A stretch of DNA of 64,000 nt from Ruminococcus sp. UBA3280. GTDB taxonomy: Bacteria > Bacillota > Clostridia > Oscillospirales > Ruminococcaceae. Both the position numbers and the translations under genes were made by a program. The notes under the pieces are model-generated. The model ran no database searches. It was not told the DNA's origin and worked only from the letters and a program-made list of their open reading frames with translations. The stretch is from contig DETU01000082.1 in NCBI GenBank assembly GCA_002362175.1, positions 21,678 through 85,677 on the forward strand, written 5' to 3'. Numbering within the stretch: the stretch's first letter is position 1; the number at the start of each line of letters is the position of its first letter. This document shows positions 52,634-62,554 of the stretch, piece by piece.

Positions 52634-55267
52634 ATGCAATGGACCGGACTTAATGAACTTCGTGAAAAATATCTTTCATTTTTTGAGAGTAAGAATCATA
52701 CAAGAATGGCAAGTGCCTCACTTGTTCCACAGGGTGACAAAAGCCTTCTGCTTATAAATTCAGGTATGGCACCCCTTAAAAAGTATTTTCTCGGACAGGC
52801 TGTACCGCCTAACAAGAGAGTTACAACCTGTCAGAAATGTATAAGAACGCCCGACATTGAAAGCGTCGGCAAGACCGCACGTCACGGCACTTATTTTGAA
52901 ATGCTCGGTAACTTCTCGTTTGGTGACTATTTTAAGAATGAAGCTGTTGAATGGGCTTGGGAATTCCTCACCAAAACTCTTGAAATTCCTGCTGACAAAC
53001 TTTGGATTACTATTTTTGAAAGTGATGACGAGGCTGAACAGATTTGGGAAAATAAAATCGGTATTCCTCATGACAGAATAATCCGTCTTGGTAAAAAGGA
53101 TAATTTCTGGGAACATGGTTCAGGTCCTTGCGGTCCTTGTTCTGAAATTCACTTTGACCGTGTTGCAGGTGGCAGAAAGCTTGACCGTGCGGAATTTGAA
53201 GCAGAGGGTGACAAGGACAATATTATTGAAATATGGAATCTTGTATTCAGCCAGTTCGATAGTGACGGCAACGGTAATTATGCCGAAATGAAAAACAAGA
53301 ACATTGATACGGGTATGGGTCTTGAAAGACTTGCCTGTGTAATGCAGGGTGTTGACAATATTTTTGAAGTTGATACCGTTCAGAATATAATGAAGCACGT
53401 TTCTGAATTTGCAGGTGTAACATATAAGACAAATCCGAAAACAGACGTTTCGCTCCGTGTAATTACCGACCATATCAGAAGTACTACTTTTATGGTAGGT
53501 GACGGGATTATGCCGTCCAACGAGGGCAGGGGATATGTTCTCAGGAGACTCCTCAGACGTGCCGCACGTCATGGCAGACTTTTAGGTATTAAAAAGCCTT
53601 TCCTCTGTGAAGTTGCTGACACCGTTATAAACGAAAATGCAGGTGCATATCCTGAACTCGCCGAAAAGAGAGACTATATAAAGAAGATTATCGGTGTTGA
53701 AGAAGAAGCTTTTGCAAAGACTGTTGACAAGGGTTCTGAACTTCTTGCACAGTTTACAGAGAAGCTTTCCGCAGAAAATAAAACCGTTCTTTCAGGTGAC
53801 GACGCTTTCAGGCTTTCAGATACCTACGGTTTCCCGATAGACCTCACAATTGAAATATGTGAGGAAAAGGGTCTCACAGTTGATACAGAACGTTTCACCG
53901 AACTTGCAAAGGAACAGCGTGCAAAGGCTAAGGCTGACCACCTTGCTAAAGCTGGTTCTTCATGGGCAGACAACAGTATTAAGGTTGAAGCTCCTGCAAC
54001 AGTATTTACAGGTTACACGGATAATGAAGCAGATTCAGAAGTACTCGCTGTATATAAGGACGGTCAGGAAATTGAAATAGCCGTTGAGGGTGATAACGTA
54101 GTTGTAGTTCTTGATAAAACTCCTTTCTATGCTGAAAGCGGTGGACAGGTCGGTGATACAGGTGTAATTTCAACCGGTGCAGACGTTGTTACGGTTCTTG
54201 ATACTATAAAGTTTGAAGGACATTTCATGCATATTGCAGAAGTAACAGCAGGAAGTATCTCAAAGGGCGACAAGGTAAAGGCACAGATTGATGTAAACCG
54301 TCGCCGTGCAATTATGAGAAATCATACATCTGCACACCTGCTCCAATATGCACTCAGACAGATTCTCGGTGACCATGTTCATCAGGCTGGTCAGCTTGTA
54401 AATGACAAGGCTTGCCGTTTTGACTTCAATCATTTCAGTGGACTTACCGAAGATGAAATAGCACAGGTTGAGAATTATGTAAATAGTGAAATTATGAAGG
54501 CTGTTCCCGTTACTATGGAGGAAATGCCGATTGAAGAAGCTAAGAAACTTGGTGCTATGGCACTTTTCGGTGAGAAGTACGGTGATACCGTAAGAGTAGT
54601 TACAGCAGGGGATTCAATTGAATTTTGTGGCGGTACTCATATCGGAAATACTTCGGAAATCGGACTTTTCAGAATAGTTTCCGAAAGTTCTGTAGCAGCA
54701 GGTGTGAGACGTATTGAAGCCGTTACGGGTATGGGTATAATAGAACTTCTCAACGGTTACAGAAATACAATTCTTAAATCAGCAAAGGCACTCAAGCTTG
54801 CAAACGTTACGGAATTGCCTGAAAAGTGTGCGTCTGTATTTGTCGAATCAAAGGAAAAGGACAGGAAGATTGAAAGTCTCAGTCAGCAGATTGCAAACGC
54901 CAAGATTTCATCTGTTTTTGACAACGCTAAGGAAGTAAACGGTGTCAAGCTTGTTTCCGCAAGAATGGACGGCTCTGCTCCCGACGCTCTCCGCAAACTC
55001 GGTGACAGCGTAAAGGACAGAAATGAGGCTGTTATAGCATTGTTTGCAGGAATTACGGGTGAAAAAGGCACTCTTTACTGCGTATGTACAAAGGAAGCTG
55101 TTGCAAAGGGTGCTAACGCAGGAAAGATTGTACGTGAGATTTCTGCTCTTACAGGCGGTAAGGGCGGTGGAAAGCCCGACAGTGCTATGGCAGGTATCGG
55201 CGACATATTAAAGACCGATTCTGCTATGAATGAGTTTGTGTTCATTGCAGGCGGATTCATAAAATAA
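52634..55267 (+). CDS. alaS: Alanyl-tRNA synthetase
   Basis: 877 residues, full length. The class II catalytic core opens LNELREKYLSFFESKNH, with MAPLKKYFLG, CQKCIRT and NIDTGMGLERL. The editing domain has the metal motif HTSAHLLQYALRQILG and CGGTHI. A DHHA1 domain near the C-terminus ends LTGGKGGGKPDSAMAG. It charges tRNA-Ala. The start at 52634 lies ten bases behind AAAGGAG. Confidence 0.98.
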   Translation: MQWTGLNELREKYLSFFESKNHTRMASASLVPQGDKSLLLINSGMAPLKKYFLGQAVPPNKRVTTCQKCIRTPDIESVGKTARHGTYFEMLGNFSFGDYFKNEAVEWAWEFLTKTLEIPADKLWITIFESDDEAEQIWENKIGIPHDRIIRLGKKDNFWEHGSGPCGPCSEIHFDRVAGGRKLDRAEFEAEGDKDNIIEIWNLVFSQFDSDGNGNYAEMKNKNIDTGMGLERLACVMQGVDNIFEVDTVQNIMKHVSEFAGVTYKTNPKTDVSLRVITDHIRSTTFMVGDGIMPSNEGRGYVLRRLLRRAARHGRLLGIKKPFLCEVADTVINENAGAYPELAEKRDYIKKIIGVEEEAFAKTVDKGSELLAQFTEKLSAENKTVLSGDDAFRLSDTYGFPIDLTIEICEEKGLTVDTERFTELAKEQRAKAKADHLAKAGSSWADNSIKVEAPATVFTGYTDNEADSEVLAVYKDGQEIEIAVEGDNVVVVLDKTPFYAESGGQVGDTGVISTGADVVTVLDTIKFEGHFMHIAEVTAGSISKGDKVKAQIDVNRRRAIMRNHTSAHLLQYALRQILGDHVHQAGQLVNDKACRFDFNHFSGLTEDEIAQVENYVNSEIMKAVPVTMEEMPIEEAKKLGAMALFGEKYGDTVRVVTAGDSIEFCGGTHIGNTSEIGLFRIVSESSVAAGVRRIEAVTGMGIIELLNGYRNTILKSAKALKLANVTELPEKCASVFVESKEKDRKIESLSQQIANAKISSVFDNAKEVNGVKLVSARMDGSAPDALRKLGDSVKDRNEAVIALFAGITGEKGTLYCVCTKEAVAKGANAGKIVREISALTGGKGGGKPDSAMAGIGDILKTDSAMNEFVFIAGGFIK

Positions 55268-55276
55268 TAATTATTT

Positions 55277-55301
55277 CGGTGCGGACGTTTTGTCCGTACC
55301 G
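55277..55301 (+). other. Hairpin between alaS and the HIT gene
   Basis: CGGTGCGGAC pairs with GTCCGTACCG (one G-T) around GTTTT. There is no T tract, so it is more likely an mRNA-processing or stabilising element than a terminator. Confidence 0.5.
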
Positions 55302-55325
55302 GATACAATAAAAAGGAGAAAAGTT

Positions 55326-55679
55326 ATGGATTGTTTATTCTGTAAGATAATCAGCGGAGAAATTCCGAGTACAAAGGTATATGAAGATGATTATGTATTT
55401 GCGTTCAGGGATATTGCACCTATCGCACCCGTTCATGACCTTGTAATCCCGAAAAAGCACATCTGTTGTGCGAATGAAATAAGTGAAGAAAATTCTTCTT
55501 ATGTGGCTAAGATTTTTGAGGCTATACCAAAGGTTGCAAAGGCTGAGGGAATTGAAAGCTACAGAATTATCAGCAATTGCGGTGATGATGCAGGTCAGAC
55601 AGTAAAACATCTGCATTTTCATGTTTTAGGCGGTGTAAAAATGGGCTGGGGTGCTGATTCTCTCGGCAAGACAGAGTAA
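55326..55679 (+). CDS. HIT family protein (HinT-like)
   Basis: 117 residues. CLFCKIISGEIPSTKVYEDD, FRDIAPIAPVHDLVIPKKH and the histidine triad KHLHFHVLGG near residue 98 define HinT-like purine nucleoside phosphoramidases. HinT can hydrolyse aminoacyl-AMP, which fits a position after alaS. Start at 55326 behind AAAAGGAG. Confidence 0.95.
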   Translation: MDCLFCKIISGEIPSTKVYEDDYVFAFRDIAPIAPVHDLVIPKKHICCANEISEENSSYVAKIFEAIPKVAKAEGIESYRIISNCGDDAGQTVKHLHFHVLGGVKMGWGADSLGKTE

Positions 55680-55691
55680 GGAGGGACGGCT

Positions 55692-56228
55692 TTGAGTACT
55701 TATAAGATGACAATTGCAGGTCTTGAAAGAGAGTTGACGCTTTGTCCGCTTAATGATAAAGTGAGTATCGGTGCTTTTATAATGTTCTCCGACGTTGAAT
55801 TGACTGTTGTTTGTGCAGAGGAACTTCTTAAAAAGTGCGGTGAGTTTGATGTGATTCTTACTGCTGAATCAAAGGGCATACCGCTTGCTTACGAAATGTC
55901 GAGACAGTGCGGAAAACCGTATGTTGTTGCAAGAAAATCAGTGAAACTTTATATGACAGAACCGCTTTCGGTTTCGGTCAAGTCAATTACTACAGCAAAC
56001 GTGCAGACCCTTTATCTTTCACAGGAAAAGGCTTCAATGCTCAAAGGAAAGAGAATTCTCATAGTTGACGATGTTGTAAGTACGGGAGAGTCGTTTACCG
56101 CACTCGGAAAACTTGCAGAAGAAGCAGGCGGAAACGTTGTAAAATATTCTGCTGTTCTCGCAGAGGGCGACGCAGCGGACAGAAACGATATAGTATTCCT
56201 TGAAAAATTACCGCTTTTCTTTAAATAA
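55692..56228 (+). CDS. Phosphoribosyltransferase family protein (Apt/Xpt-like)
   Basis: 178 residues. The PRPP loop RILIVDDVVSTGESFTALGKLAEE is clear. The upstream VILTAESKGIPLAYEMSRQCGKPYVVARKS resembles adenine/xanthine phosphoribosyltransferases. Function as base salvage enzyme or PurR-like regulator is possible; there is no DNA-binding domain. The TTG start at 55692 lies behind GGAGGGA with proper spacing. Confidence 0.83.
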   Translation: MSTYKMTIAGLERELTLCPLNDKVSIGAFIMFSDVELTVVCAEELLKKCGEFDVILTAESKGIPLAYEMSRQCGKPYVVARKSVKLYMTEPLSVSVKSITTANVQTLYLSQEKASMLKGKRILIVDDVVSTGESFTALGKLAEEAGGNVVKYSAVLAEGDAADRNDIVFLEKLPLFFK

Positions 56229-56240
56229 GGTATATCAGAA

Positions 56241-58328
56241 ATGAAGCGAAAAATGATTGCTATTACGGCAGGGTATTTGTCGGGATTGTTTTTCGCTTCC
56301 TTTTTTACAGATTTATGGCACTTGCTGATTCCGTTCGGAATTTTTCTCGTGTTTGTACTGATTGGAAAACAAAAAGGATTTTCAATAAATGACTTTGCAA
56401 TAGTTGCGGTATCATTTGCACTTTCTTTCATGTCGGGTGAAACGTATACGCATTTTGTTTACAATGATATTATTTCATATGACAATAAAGCGGGTAGTTT
56501 TTCGGGTGTTGTAGAAGATTATGACTGTTATGACAATGATAAGGCGCGTTATATTATCAATGGAAAGATAAACGGTGTCCGCAAAGCAAAAATTTCTTTT
56601 TACAGTGATATTCTTGATGTTGATTATGGTGACACGGTCAGTATCGGGAACTGTACTTTTAGAAAAATATCGGGTGACTACCTTTTTGACAGCGAAAATT
56701 ATTATAAATCGGACAGAATTTTTCTTACAGCAGAAAATGCAGACGGTATTATAACTGAAAATGTTGATTCCCGAAAAATCAAGAATTTTCTTATGAGTTA
56801 CAGGGAAAAGATTATTTCTGATTTCCGTATTACTCTTGGTGACGACTGTGGTGGTTTTCTTGCCGGAATGGTTTTCGGAGAGAAAAGTATTTTAGACAGC
56901 AGTGTGAAAATTTCCCTTTACCGCACAGGAATAGGTCATGTAATGGCTGTATCGGGACTGCATATATCCGTCATGGCAATGTTTGTGATGATGATTCTTG
57001 ATTTTATGAAAATAAATAAATTTTTGTCGTTCGGACTTGTCAATATATTTATGGTTTTCATGGTAACTATGGCGAATTATCCCGTTTCGGCAATAAGGGC
57101 GATGATAATGATTGATATTGCCTTTTCTGCAAAGTTATTTCTTTGTCAGAATGACACTTTTAACTCTCTTGCCATAGCGGTTCTTATGATATGTCTTGAA
57201 AATCCGTATGTCATATATAGTTCAGGTTTTTGGCTGTCTGTTGTCGGGACTTTCGGAATAGGCGTATTTGCACCTTACATGGTGAAAAATCTTCCGAATG
57301 TTAAAATTTATAATAGGATAATCCGTCTGTTTCTTACAATGTTATGTACATCACTTGCCATAATACCTGTGAGTATGATTTATTTTGACGAAATATCGGT
57401 AATATCTCCGCTGATTAATATATTTGTTGTCCCTATGTGTTCATTCTGTATGGTACTCGGAATGGTATACACAATTACAGGTGGTTTTATAATACCTGTG
57501 CTTCAGTCGGCAGGTGGAATAATAAAGATAATTCTTTTTATTGTCGGAAAAGTTTCGGATTTTAAATTTACATACATTTTATGCGGAAATGATATTGTCT
57601 TAAAAATTGCATTGATATGTGCGGTAACGGTTATTATGGTAAAAGTTGCGACTGAAAACAGAAAATATATAGCCATTTCAATAGCGTTGACTGTCTGCAT
57701 TACTGTTTGCGGTTCGTCTTTTTACAGAAGTATTAGCCGTGACGTTTTCACTGTTGCCGTACTTGGTAAGGGTAACAACGCTTCTGCTGTCATATCATAT
57801 AAGAGCAGGAATTATGTTATTGACCTTAGCGGTCATTATAAAAATCCGCAGTATGTAGGTAAATATCTTTCAGAAAACGATATTGAAAGTGTTGATTGTA
57901 TTCTGCTTACAAGTAATATACATTCTCTTTATTCGTCATATTCTTCGGAACTTGAGTCCACAGATATTGATAACTGGTTTGTCACGGGGAATACTGTTCC
58001 GTATAAGAATGGAAATTTTACATTTTTTGACGATAACGGCTGTCAGATAGAAAACAGTGACTATAAAATCAGTTATGACGGTGAAGCCTTAAAAATTACT
58101 TTCGGGAAGTCGGAAATGTGCCTGATTTCCGCAAAAAGCGAAGTTCCTGCAAATAGCGGACTTAATGTATTTTACGGCAATATTCCGAAAGACAGTGAAA
58201 TGATGTGCGACGGAAAAAGTATTTATCTTGACGAAAAGGAAGCGGTTTCATATCAGTATGCAGGTATGAATAATTTTAAAACGGAAATGTCCGCAGACGG
58301 AACATATAAAATAATTGAAATGAAGTGA
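56241..58328 (+). CDS. comEC: ComEC/Rec2 family DNA-uptake membrane protein with degenerate C-terminal domain
   Basis: 695 residues. N-terminal helices are followed by an OB-like DUF4131 part. The competence domain has the signature GIGHVMAVSGLHISVMAMF near 230 and about ten membrane helices to about 490. The C-terminal third corresponds to the metallo-beta-lactamase domain, but where HxHxDH is expected the sequence reads CILLTSNIHSLYSSYSSE. The metal ligands therefore appear lost. In competent species ComEC carries single-stranded DNA across the membrane. It precedes holA, as in many Firmicutes. Confidence 0.87.
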   Translation: MKRKMIAITAGYLSGLFFASFFTDLWHLLIPFGIFLVFVLIGKQKGFSINDFAIVAVSFALSFMSGETYTHFVYNDIISYDNKAGSFSGVVEDYDCYDNDKARYIINGKINGVRKAKISFYSDILDVDYGDTVSIGNCTFRKISGDYLFDSENYYKSDRIFLTAENADGIITENVDSRKIKNFLMSYREKIISDFRITLGDDCGGFLAGMVFGEKSILDSSVKISLYRTGIGHVMAVSGLHISVMAMFVMMILDFMKINKFLSFGLVNIFMVFMVTMANYPVSAIRAMIMIDIAFSAKLFLCQNDTFNSLAIAVLMICLENPYVIYSSGFWLSVVGTFGIGVFAPYMVKNLPNVKIYNRIIRLFLTMLCTSLAIIPVSMIYFDEISVISPLINIFVVPMCSFCMVLGMVYTITGGFIIPVLQSAGGIIKIILFIVGKVSDFKFTYILCGNDIVLKIALICAVTVIMVKVATENRKYIAISIALTVCITVCGSSFYRSISRDVFTVAVLGKGNNASAVISYKSRNYVIDLSGHYKNPQYVGKYLSENDIESVDCILLTSNIHSLYSSYSSELESTDIDNWFVTGNTVPYKNGNFTFFDDNGCQIENSDYKISYDGEALKITFGKSEMCLISAKSEVPANSGLNVFYGNIPKDSEMMCDGKSIYLDEKEAVSYQYAGMNNFKTEMSADGTYKIIEMK

Positions 58329-58334
58329 TTTTTT

Positions 58335-59396
58335 ATGCCTCAGACAGACTCAAAAACAGTTTCAGCACGTCTTAAAAAAGGTGAAATTGATAATCTCTAC
58401 TATTTGTACGGACAGAATGTAACAGAAGTTGAAAAGCTTACAAAGAAGATTATAAAAACGACAGTCGGTGAAAATGAAGATTTTGCACTTACCCGACTGA
58501 ACGGTAAAAAGCTTGATTTTTCCGAACTTAGCGACATGATACAGATGATGCCGATGATGTCGGAATATAACTGTATTCTTATCAATGACTATAACTGTGA
58601 AAAGCCCCGTGAGGAAATGCACGGACAGACCGCCGATACCCTGAATAAAAAACTTATTGAGACAATTAAGGAAGTCTCTCCGCAGACGGTAATTATATTT
58701 AATGTAACGGGTTTTGAAGTCAGGACAAAAAAGGGTAAGATAACCGACAAAAACAAGAAACTTGCTGATTTTGTAGCAAAAAACGGTACAGTCTGTGAAA
58801 TGGGTCTGCTGTCCGCTTCGGAAATGTCCAAATTCATTATTACGGAAGTTTCGGCAAAAGGCGGAATTATTTCTACCGCAAATGCAAGGGAGCTTGCTGA
58901 TATGTGTCTTTATGATATGCTTGCGGTTGAAAACGAAATTGACAAGTTATGTGCCTATGTTCAGGGAAAAGAAATAACAAGGGAAGTACTTGAAATGCTT
59001 GTCCACCGTCAGAGCAGTGTCACCGTTTTCAATCTTGCCGACGCTGTTTCGTCCTTTAACAGACAGGAAGCTTTCAATGCTCTTGACGAACTTATGACAG
59101 ATAAAAATAACCGTGGCAGTGTTCTTGCAAATATAACAAACTCTTTTCTTGACCTTTACAGAGCATCATGTGCGAGAAATGCGGGAAAAAGCACAGCTGA
59201 TGTTATGAGTGACTATTCTTATATATGGGAATTTAAAGTCAGGAACGCTTTTAGAGATTCTTCACGAATGAGTACGGCAAGAATACGTTCATGTATAAAA
59301 ATTCTGCGTGACACGGCTGTTCAGCTTAATTCAACCGCAATTGATGAAAAAATAGTGCTTGAACAGGCGGTCACAAAAATGCTTATGACTAAATAA
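58335..59396 (+). CDS. holA: DNA polymerase III delta subunit
   Basis: 353 residues. The N-terminal VSARLKKGEIDNLYYLYGQNVTEVEKL and the helical C-terminal half (VTVFNLADAVSSFNRQEAFNALDELM) are typical of HolA, the clamp-loader subunit that opens the sliding clamp. Length and position after comEC support it. Starts six bases after comEC. Confidence 0.92.
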   Translation: MPQTDSKTVSARLKKGEIDNLYYLYGQNVTEVEKLTKKIIKTTVGENEDFALTRLNGKKLDFSELSDMIQMMPMMSEYNCILINDYNCEKPREEMHGQTADTLNKKLIETIKEVSPQTVIIFNVTGFEVRTKKGKITDKNKKLADFVAKNGTVCEMGLLSASEMSKFIITEVSAKGGIISTANARELADMCLYDMLAVENEIDKLCAYVQGKEITREVLEMLVHRQSSVTVFNLADAVSSFNRQEAFNALDELMTDKNNRGSVLANITNSFLDLYRASCARNAGKSTADVMSDYSYIWEFKVRNAFRDSSRMSTARIRSCIKILRDTAVQLNSTAIDEKIVLEQAVTKMLMTK

Positions 59397-59408
59397 CGGA
59401 GGATTCCG

Positions 59409-60008
59409 ATGATAAAAATTAATCAAGCGATAATTGTTGAGGGGAAATATGACAAGATAAAACTTTCTTCAATTGTTGATGCTGTAATAATAGTTACAAA
59501 CGGGTTCGGGATTTTCAGAGACAGGGAAAAACTTGAACTTATCCGCTACTATGCACAGAAAACAGGTATAATAATACTTACCGATTCAGACAGTGCGGGA
59601 CGAAAAATACGAGGTTATATAAAAGGTGCGGTAAAAAAGGGAAGAATAATCAATGTATATATTCCCGACGTTTTCGGCAAGGAAAAGAGAAAGGAAAAAC
59701 CGTCGGCAGAGGGTAAGCTGGGTGTTGAGGGCATAGACGTTAAAACGCTTGTTTCGGCGTTTGAAAAATCGGGTGTAACAGCTTCTGAAAGTAACCGAAA
59801 ATCAGATATAACAAAGTTAACGCTTTATGAACTCGGACTCAGCGGAGGAAATGAAAGTAAAAAATTACGGGAAAGGCTTCAGAAAAGTCTCGGACTTCCT
59901 TCACTTATGTCTTCGGGGTCGTTTGTTGAGGTTCTGAATACTATGATGGACAGCACTGAACTTGCTGAATATATCAAAGAGATTAAGGAGAAAGATGATG
60001 TTATATAG
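59409..60008 (+). CDS. rnmV: Toprim-domain protein, probable ribonuclease M5
   Basis: 199 residues. The Toprim motif INQAIIVEGKYDKIKL supplies the catalytic Glu and IILTDSDSAGRKIRGYIKG the DxD pair. A DUF4093-like C-terminal part (ITKLTLYELGLSGG) is as in RNase M5, which matures 5S rRNA. No 5S gene is nearby, and ksgA, its usual neighbour, is absent. Therefore the function is probable, not proven. Confidence 0.75.
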   Translation: MIKINQAIIVEGKYDKIKLSSIVDAVIIVTNGFGIFRDREKLELIRYYAQKTGIIILTDSDSAGRKIRGYIKGAVKKGRIINVYIPDVFGKEKRKEKPSAEGKLGVEGIDVKTLVSAFEKSGVTASESNRKSDITKLTLYELGLSGGNESKKLRERLQKSLGLPSLMSSGSFVEVLNTMMDSTELAEYIKEIKEKDDVI

Positions 60009-61377
60009 CAGTTTGCTGTTTATATACGGATTTTTGCCGTTATCGCTTCTTGTTTATATTATTACACCTGAAAGTATGAAAAAAAACGTGCTTTTTTTTC
60101 TCAGTATGATATTCTGTGCGTTGAACAGTCTGAAATTTCTTGAATTTATGCTAATCTATACGGTTGTAAACTATATAGCAGGAGCATTAATATGGATACT
60201 GCGTGACAAAAAAATTCTTTCCGCCGTACCTATGCTTTTCGGAGTATCTTTTGATATAATTATGATATTCATGTTCAGAACGAAATCGTTTTCCTTTCTC
60301 AGAAAAAACTTTCATATACCTGAGGAATTTTTTCCTATCGGAATATCGTTTTTCACATTATCGGCAGTGGGGTATCTTATTGATATTTACAGAAAACGTA
60401 TGCGTGCGGAGCGTGATTTGATAAAATTCGGACTTTATATAATGATGTTTCCGAGAATAATAATGGGACCTGTTATAAGATATAATACTTTTAAGAAGAT
60501 GCTTAAAGGTCGTAAGTCTGATTTATCGGAGATAGGTATGGGATTTACAATTTTTGTAAAGGGACTTGTTAAAAAGGTGATTGCCGCCGATACTATGTAT
60601 ATGCTTTATAATGCGGTAAAAAGCGTTGATATATGGGAAATGCCTGCCCTTAATGCATGGCTCGGAATGACAGCATATCTGCTTTGTCTCTATTTTACGC
60701 TTTCCGGTTTTGCGGATATGGGTACAGGTGTAGGCTACTGTTTCGGATTCAGATTTCCGCAGAGTTTCAACTATCCCGTTTTCAGTACAAAAATACGTGA
60801 TTTTGCGGGAAACTGGCACGTTCAGATAATATACTGGTTCAGACGTTATCTTTCAAAGCCTTTATGTGAACTTTGCAGGGGACGTGTTTATAAGAAAATC
60901 ATATTTATACTTGCATGGTGTGCGGTCGGATTCTGGTACAGATTTGACATAAACGGCTTTTTATGGGGATTTTTCATTGGTTTGTCAGTTGTTATCGAAA
61001 AATTTCTCGGACGTATGAAACTTCTTAAAGCTACAGGAATAATTTACACTTATGCGGTAACAATGATATGTGCGGTATTTCTTTCAGGGGAAAACGTTTC
61101 ATATTCACTTCACTATCTTCTTGCCATGCTTGGTGGAAACAAAGTTTTTGCAGATTCACAGACGTTTTATCTGCTGAAATATTATATAGTATTGTTGCTG
61201 ATATGTATGTACTTTTCGACAAATCTTTTCAGGAATATGCTTATGCGTTCAGGAAAGACAAAACTAAGAATTGTTATGGGAATATTTTCCCCCTTAATAA
61301 CTGTGTTGCTTTTCGCAGTATGTACGGCACTTATTTCCTATAACGGAAACTCAGGAATGATTCTGATGAAACTTTAG
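59998..61377 (+). CDS. MBOAT family O-acyltransferase (AlgI-like), catalytic His replaced
   Basis: 459 residues, about ten membrane helices. The AlgI-type layout is clear: FFPIGISFFTLSAVGYLIDIYR, FPRIIMGPVIRY, LSGFADMGTGVG, FAGNWHVQIIYWFRRYL and GFLWGFFIGLSVVIEKF. In AlgI/DltB-type enzymes the catalytic His lies in a GLWHGA-like motif just before that last stretch; here the aligned residues read VGFWYRFD, with Tyr314 in place of His. It starts at 59998, seven bases from AAGGAG, overlapping rnmV by 11 bases. It is followed by its DHHW-type partner. Confidence 0.83.
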   Translation: MLYSSLLFIYGFLPLSLLVYIITPESMKKNVLFFLSMIFCALNSLKFLEFMLIYTVVNYIAGALIWILRDKKILSAVPMLFGVSFDIIMIFMFRTKSFSFLRKNFHIPEEFFPIGISFFTLSAVGYLIDIYRKRMRAERDLIKFGLYIMMFPRIIMGPVIRYNTFKKMLKGRKSDLSEIGMGFTIFVKGLVKKVIAADTMYMLYNAVKSVDIWEMPALNAWLGMTAYLLCLYFTLSGFADMGTGVGYCFGFRFPQSFNYPVFSTKIRDFAGNWHVQIIYWFRRYLSKPLCELCRGRVYKKIIFILAWCAVGFWYRFDINGFLWGFFIGLSVVIEKFLGRMKLLKATGIIYTYAVTMICAVFLSGENVSYSLHYLLAMLGGNKVFADSQTFYLLKYYIVLLLICMYFSTNLFRNMLMRSGKTKLRIVMGIFSPLITVLLFAVCTALISYNGNSGMILMKL

Positions 61378-61392
61378 GAGGATTTAAGTATT

Positions 61393-62529
61393 ATGAAAAT
61401 ATCCAGACTTTCAGACAGAATAACAGCGGTCATTATGATTGTTTTTATATTCTCTTTTCTGATACTTACCGTTCTTGAAAAAAAAGACGATTATTCATTA
61501 AGTGAAAACCGCAGTCTTGCTTCTATGCCCCGTCCCTCAAAGGAATCACTTTCAAACGGAAGTTACGGCAGAGAACTTGAGGCATATATGGCTGACCATT
61601 TCGCATACAGGGATAAATGGGTTTCCACAAAAGCAAGAATTGAGTCTGATATGTGCGAAAAGATTGTAAACGGTGTTTATGTGGGAGATGACAGACTACT
61701 TGATGCTGATATTTCGGAGCGGAATATTTCGGAGGAAAATATCAGTGCGATAAATAAATTCAGGGAAAATTACAGCGGAACAGTCTATTTTACGGCTGTT
61801 CCCACATCATCGGGAGTTTATGGTGACGTTCTTCCCGAATATCTTCTTTCAAATCCCGAAAAAAATCAGATAGACAGTCTTTACAATGCAATTGATGACA
61901 GCATAAGGAAAATTGATACCTACAATATACTTAAAATGCTTAATGACAGTTACATTTATTATCGTAATGATACAAAGCTTACAAGTTACGGGGCTTATTA
62001 TGTTTACAGGACAGTAATTCAGAAACTCGGTTTTCTGCCGTCCGCTTATGACAAGTACACCATAAAGCATATTACGAGTGATTTCAAAGGCAATCTTTAC
62101 AGCAGGTGTCTTTATAACGGTACAAAACCCGATATAATTGACGTTTACAGTTACTCGGGAGGTGCAGAAATAACAAGCTGTACCGCTTATAAAAACAACG
62201 GAATGAGTTACAGAAAAACTCTCAATGATGCTGATTTTCTTTTAAGCGGTAATATGTACAGAATGTATCTCGGTGAGGAAGAGCCTTTTATAAGAATAAA
62301 GACATCTGTGAATAATGAAAAGAAGCTCCTTCTTATAAAAGACAGTTATGCAGATTGTTTTATACAGTTTCTGATACAGCATTATAGTGAAATTGCTGTA
62401 ATTTCCCCTGAATATATGGAAAAAAACATAAGTTACTTTATTGACCCGAATAATTATGAACAGACTCTCTTTCTGTTTGGAATTGACAGCATGGATAATG
62501 ATAAATTATTTGAGTTGTTGAATAAATAA
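61393..62529 (+). CDS. DHHW/AlgJ-like protein, catalytic motif altered
   Basis: 378 residues. One N-terminal membrane helix (about 10-28) precedes an SGNH-like extracellular domain. SLSENRSLASMP, ADHFAYRDKW and the nucleophile-region LLLIKDSYADCF (Ser318) match the DHHW family that transfers acetyl groups delivered by MBOAT proteins. The expected D(T/H)HWT catalytic motif reads DTKLTSYGAYY (Asp193, Lys195 instead of His, Leu196 instead of Trp). The frame is intact. Position right after the MBOAT gene confirms pairing. Confidence 0.8.
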   Translation: MKISRLSDRITAVIMIVFIFSFLILTVLEKKDDYSLSENRSLASMPRPSKESLSNGSYGRELEAYMADHFAYRDKWVSTKARIESDMCEKIVNGVYVGDDRLLDADISERNISEENISAINKFRENYSGTVYFTAVPTSSGVYGDVLPEYLLSNPEKNQIDSLYNAIDDSIRKIDTYNILKMLNDSYIYYRNDTKLTSYGAYYVYRTVIQKLGFLPSAYDKYTIKHITSDFKGNLYSRCLYNGTKPDIIDVYSYSGGAEITSCTAYKNNGMSYRKTLNDADFLLSGNMYRMYLGEEEPFIRIKTSVNNEKKLLLIKDSYADCFIQFLIQHYSEIAVISPEYMEKNISYFIDPNNYEQTLFLFGIDSMDNDKLFELLNK

Positions 62530-62554
62530 TTTTACTGAAAGGAAAGTGAAGAAA

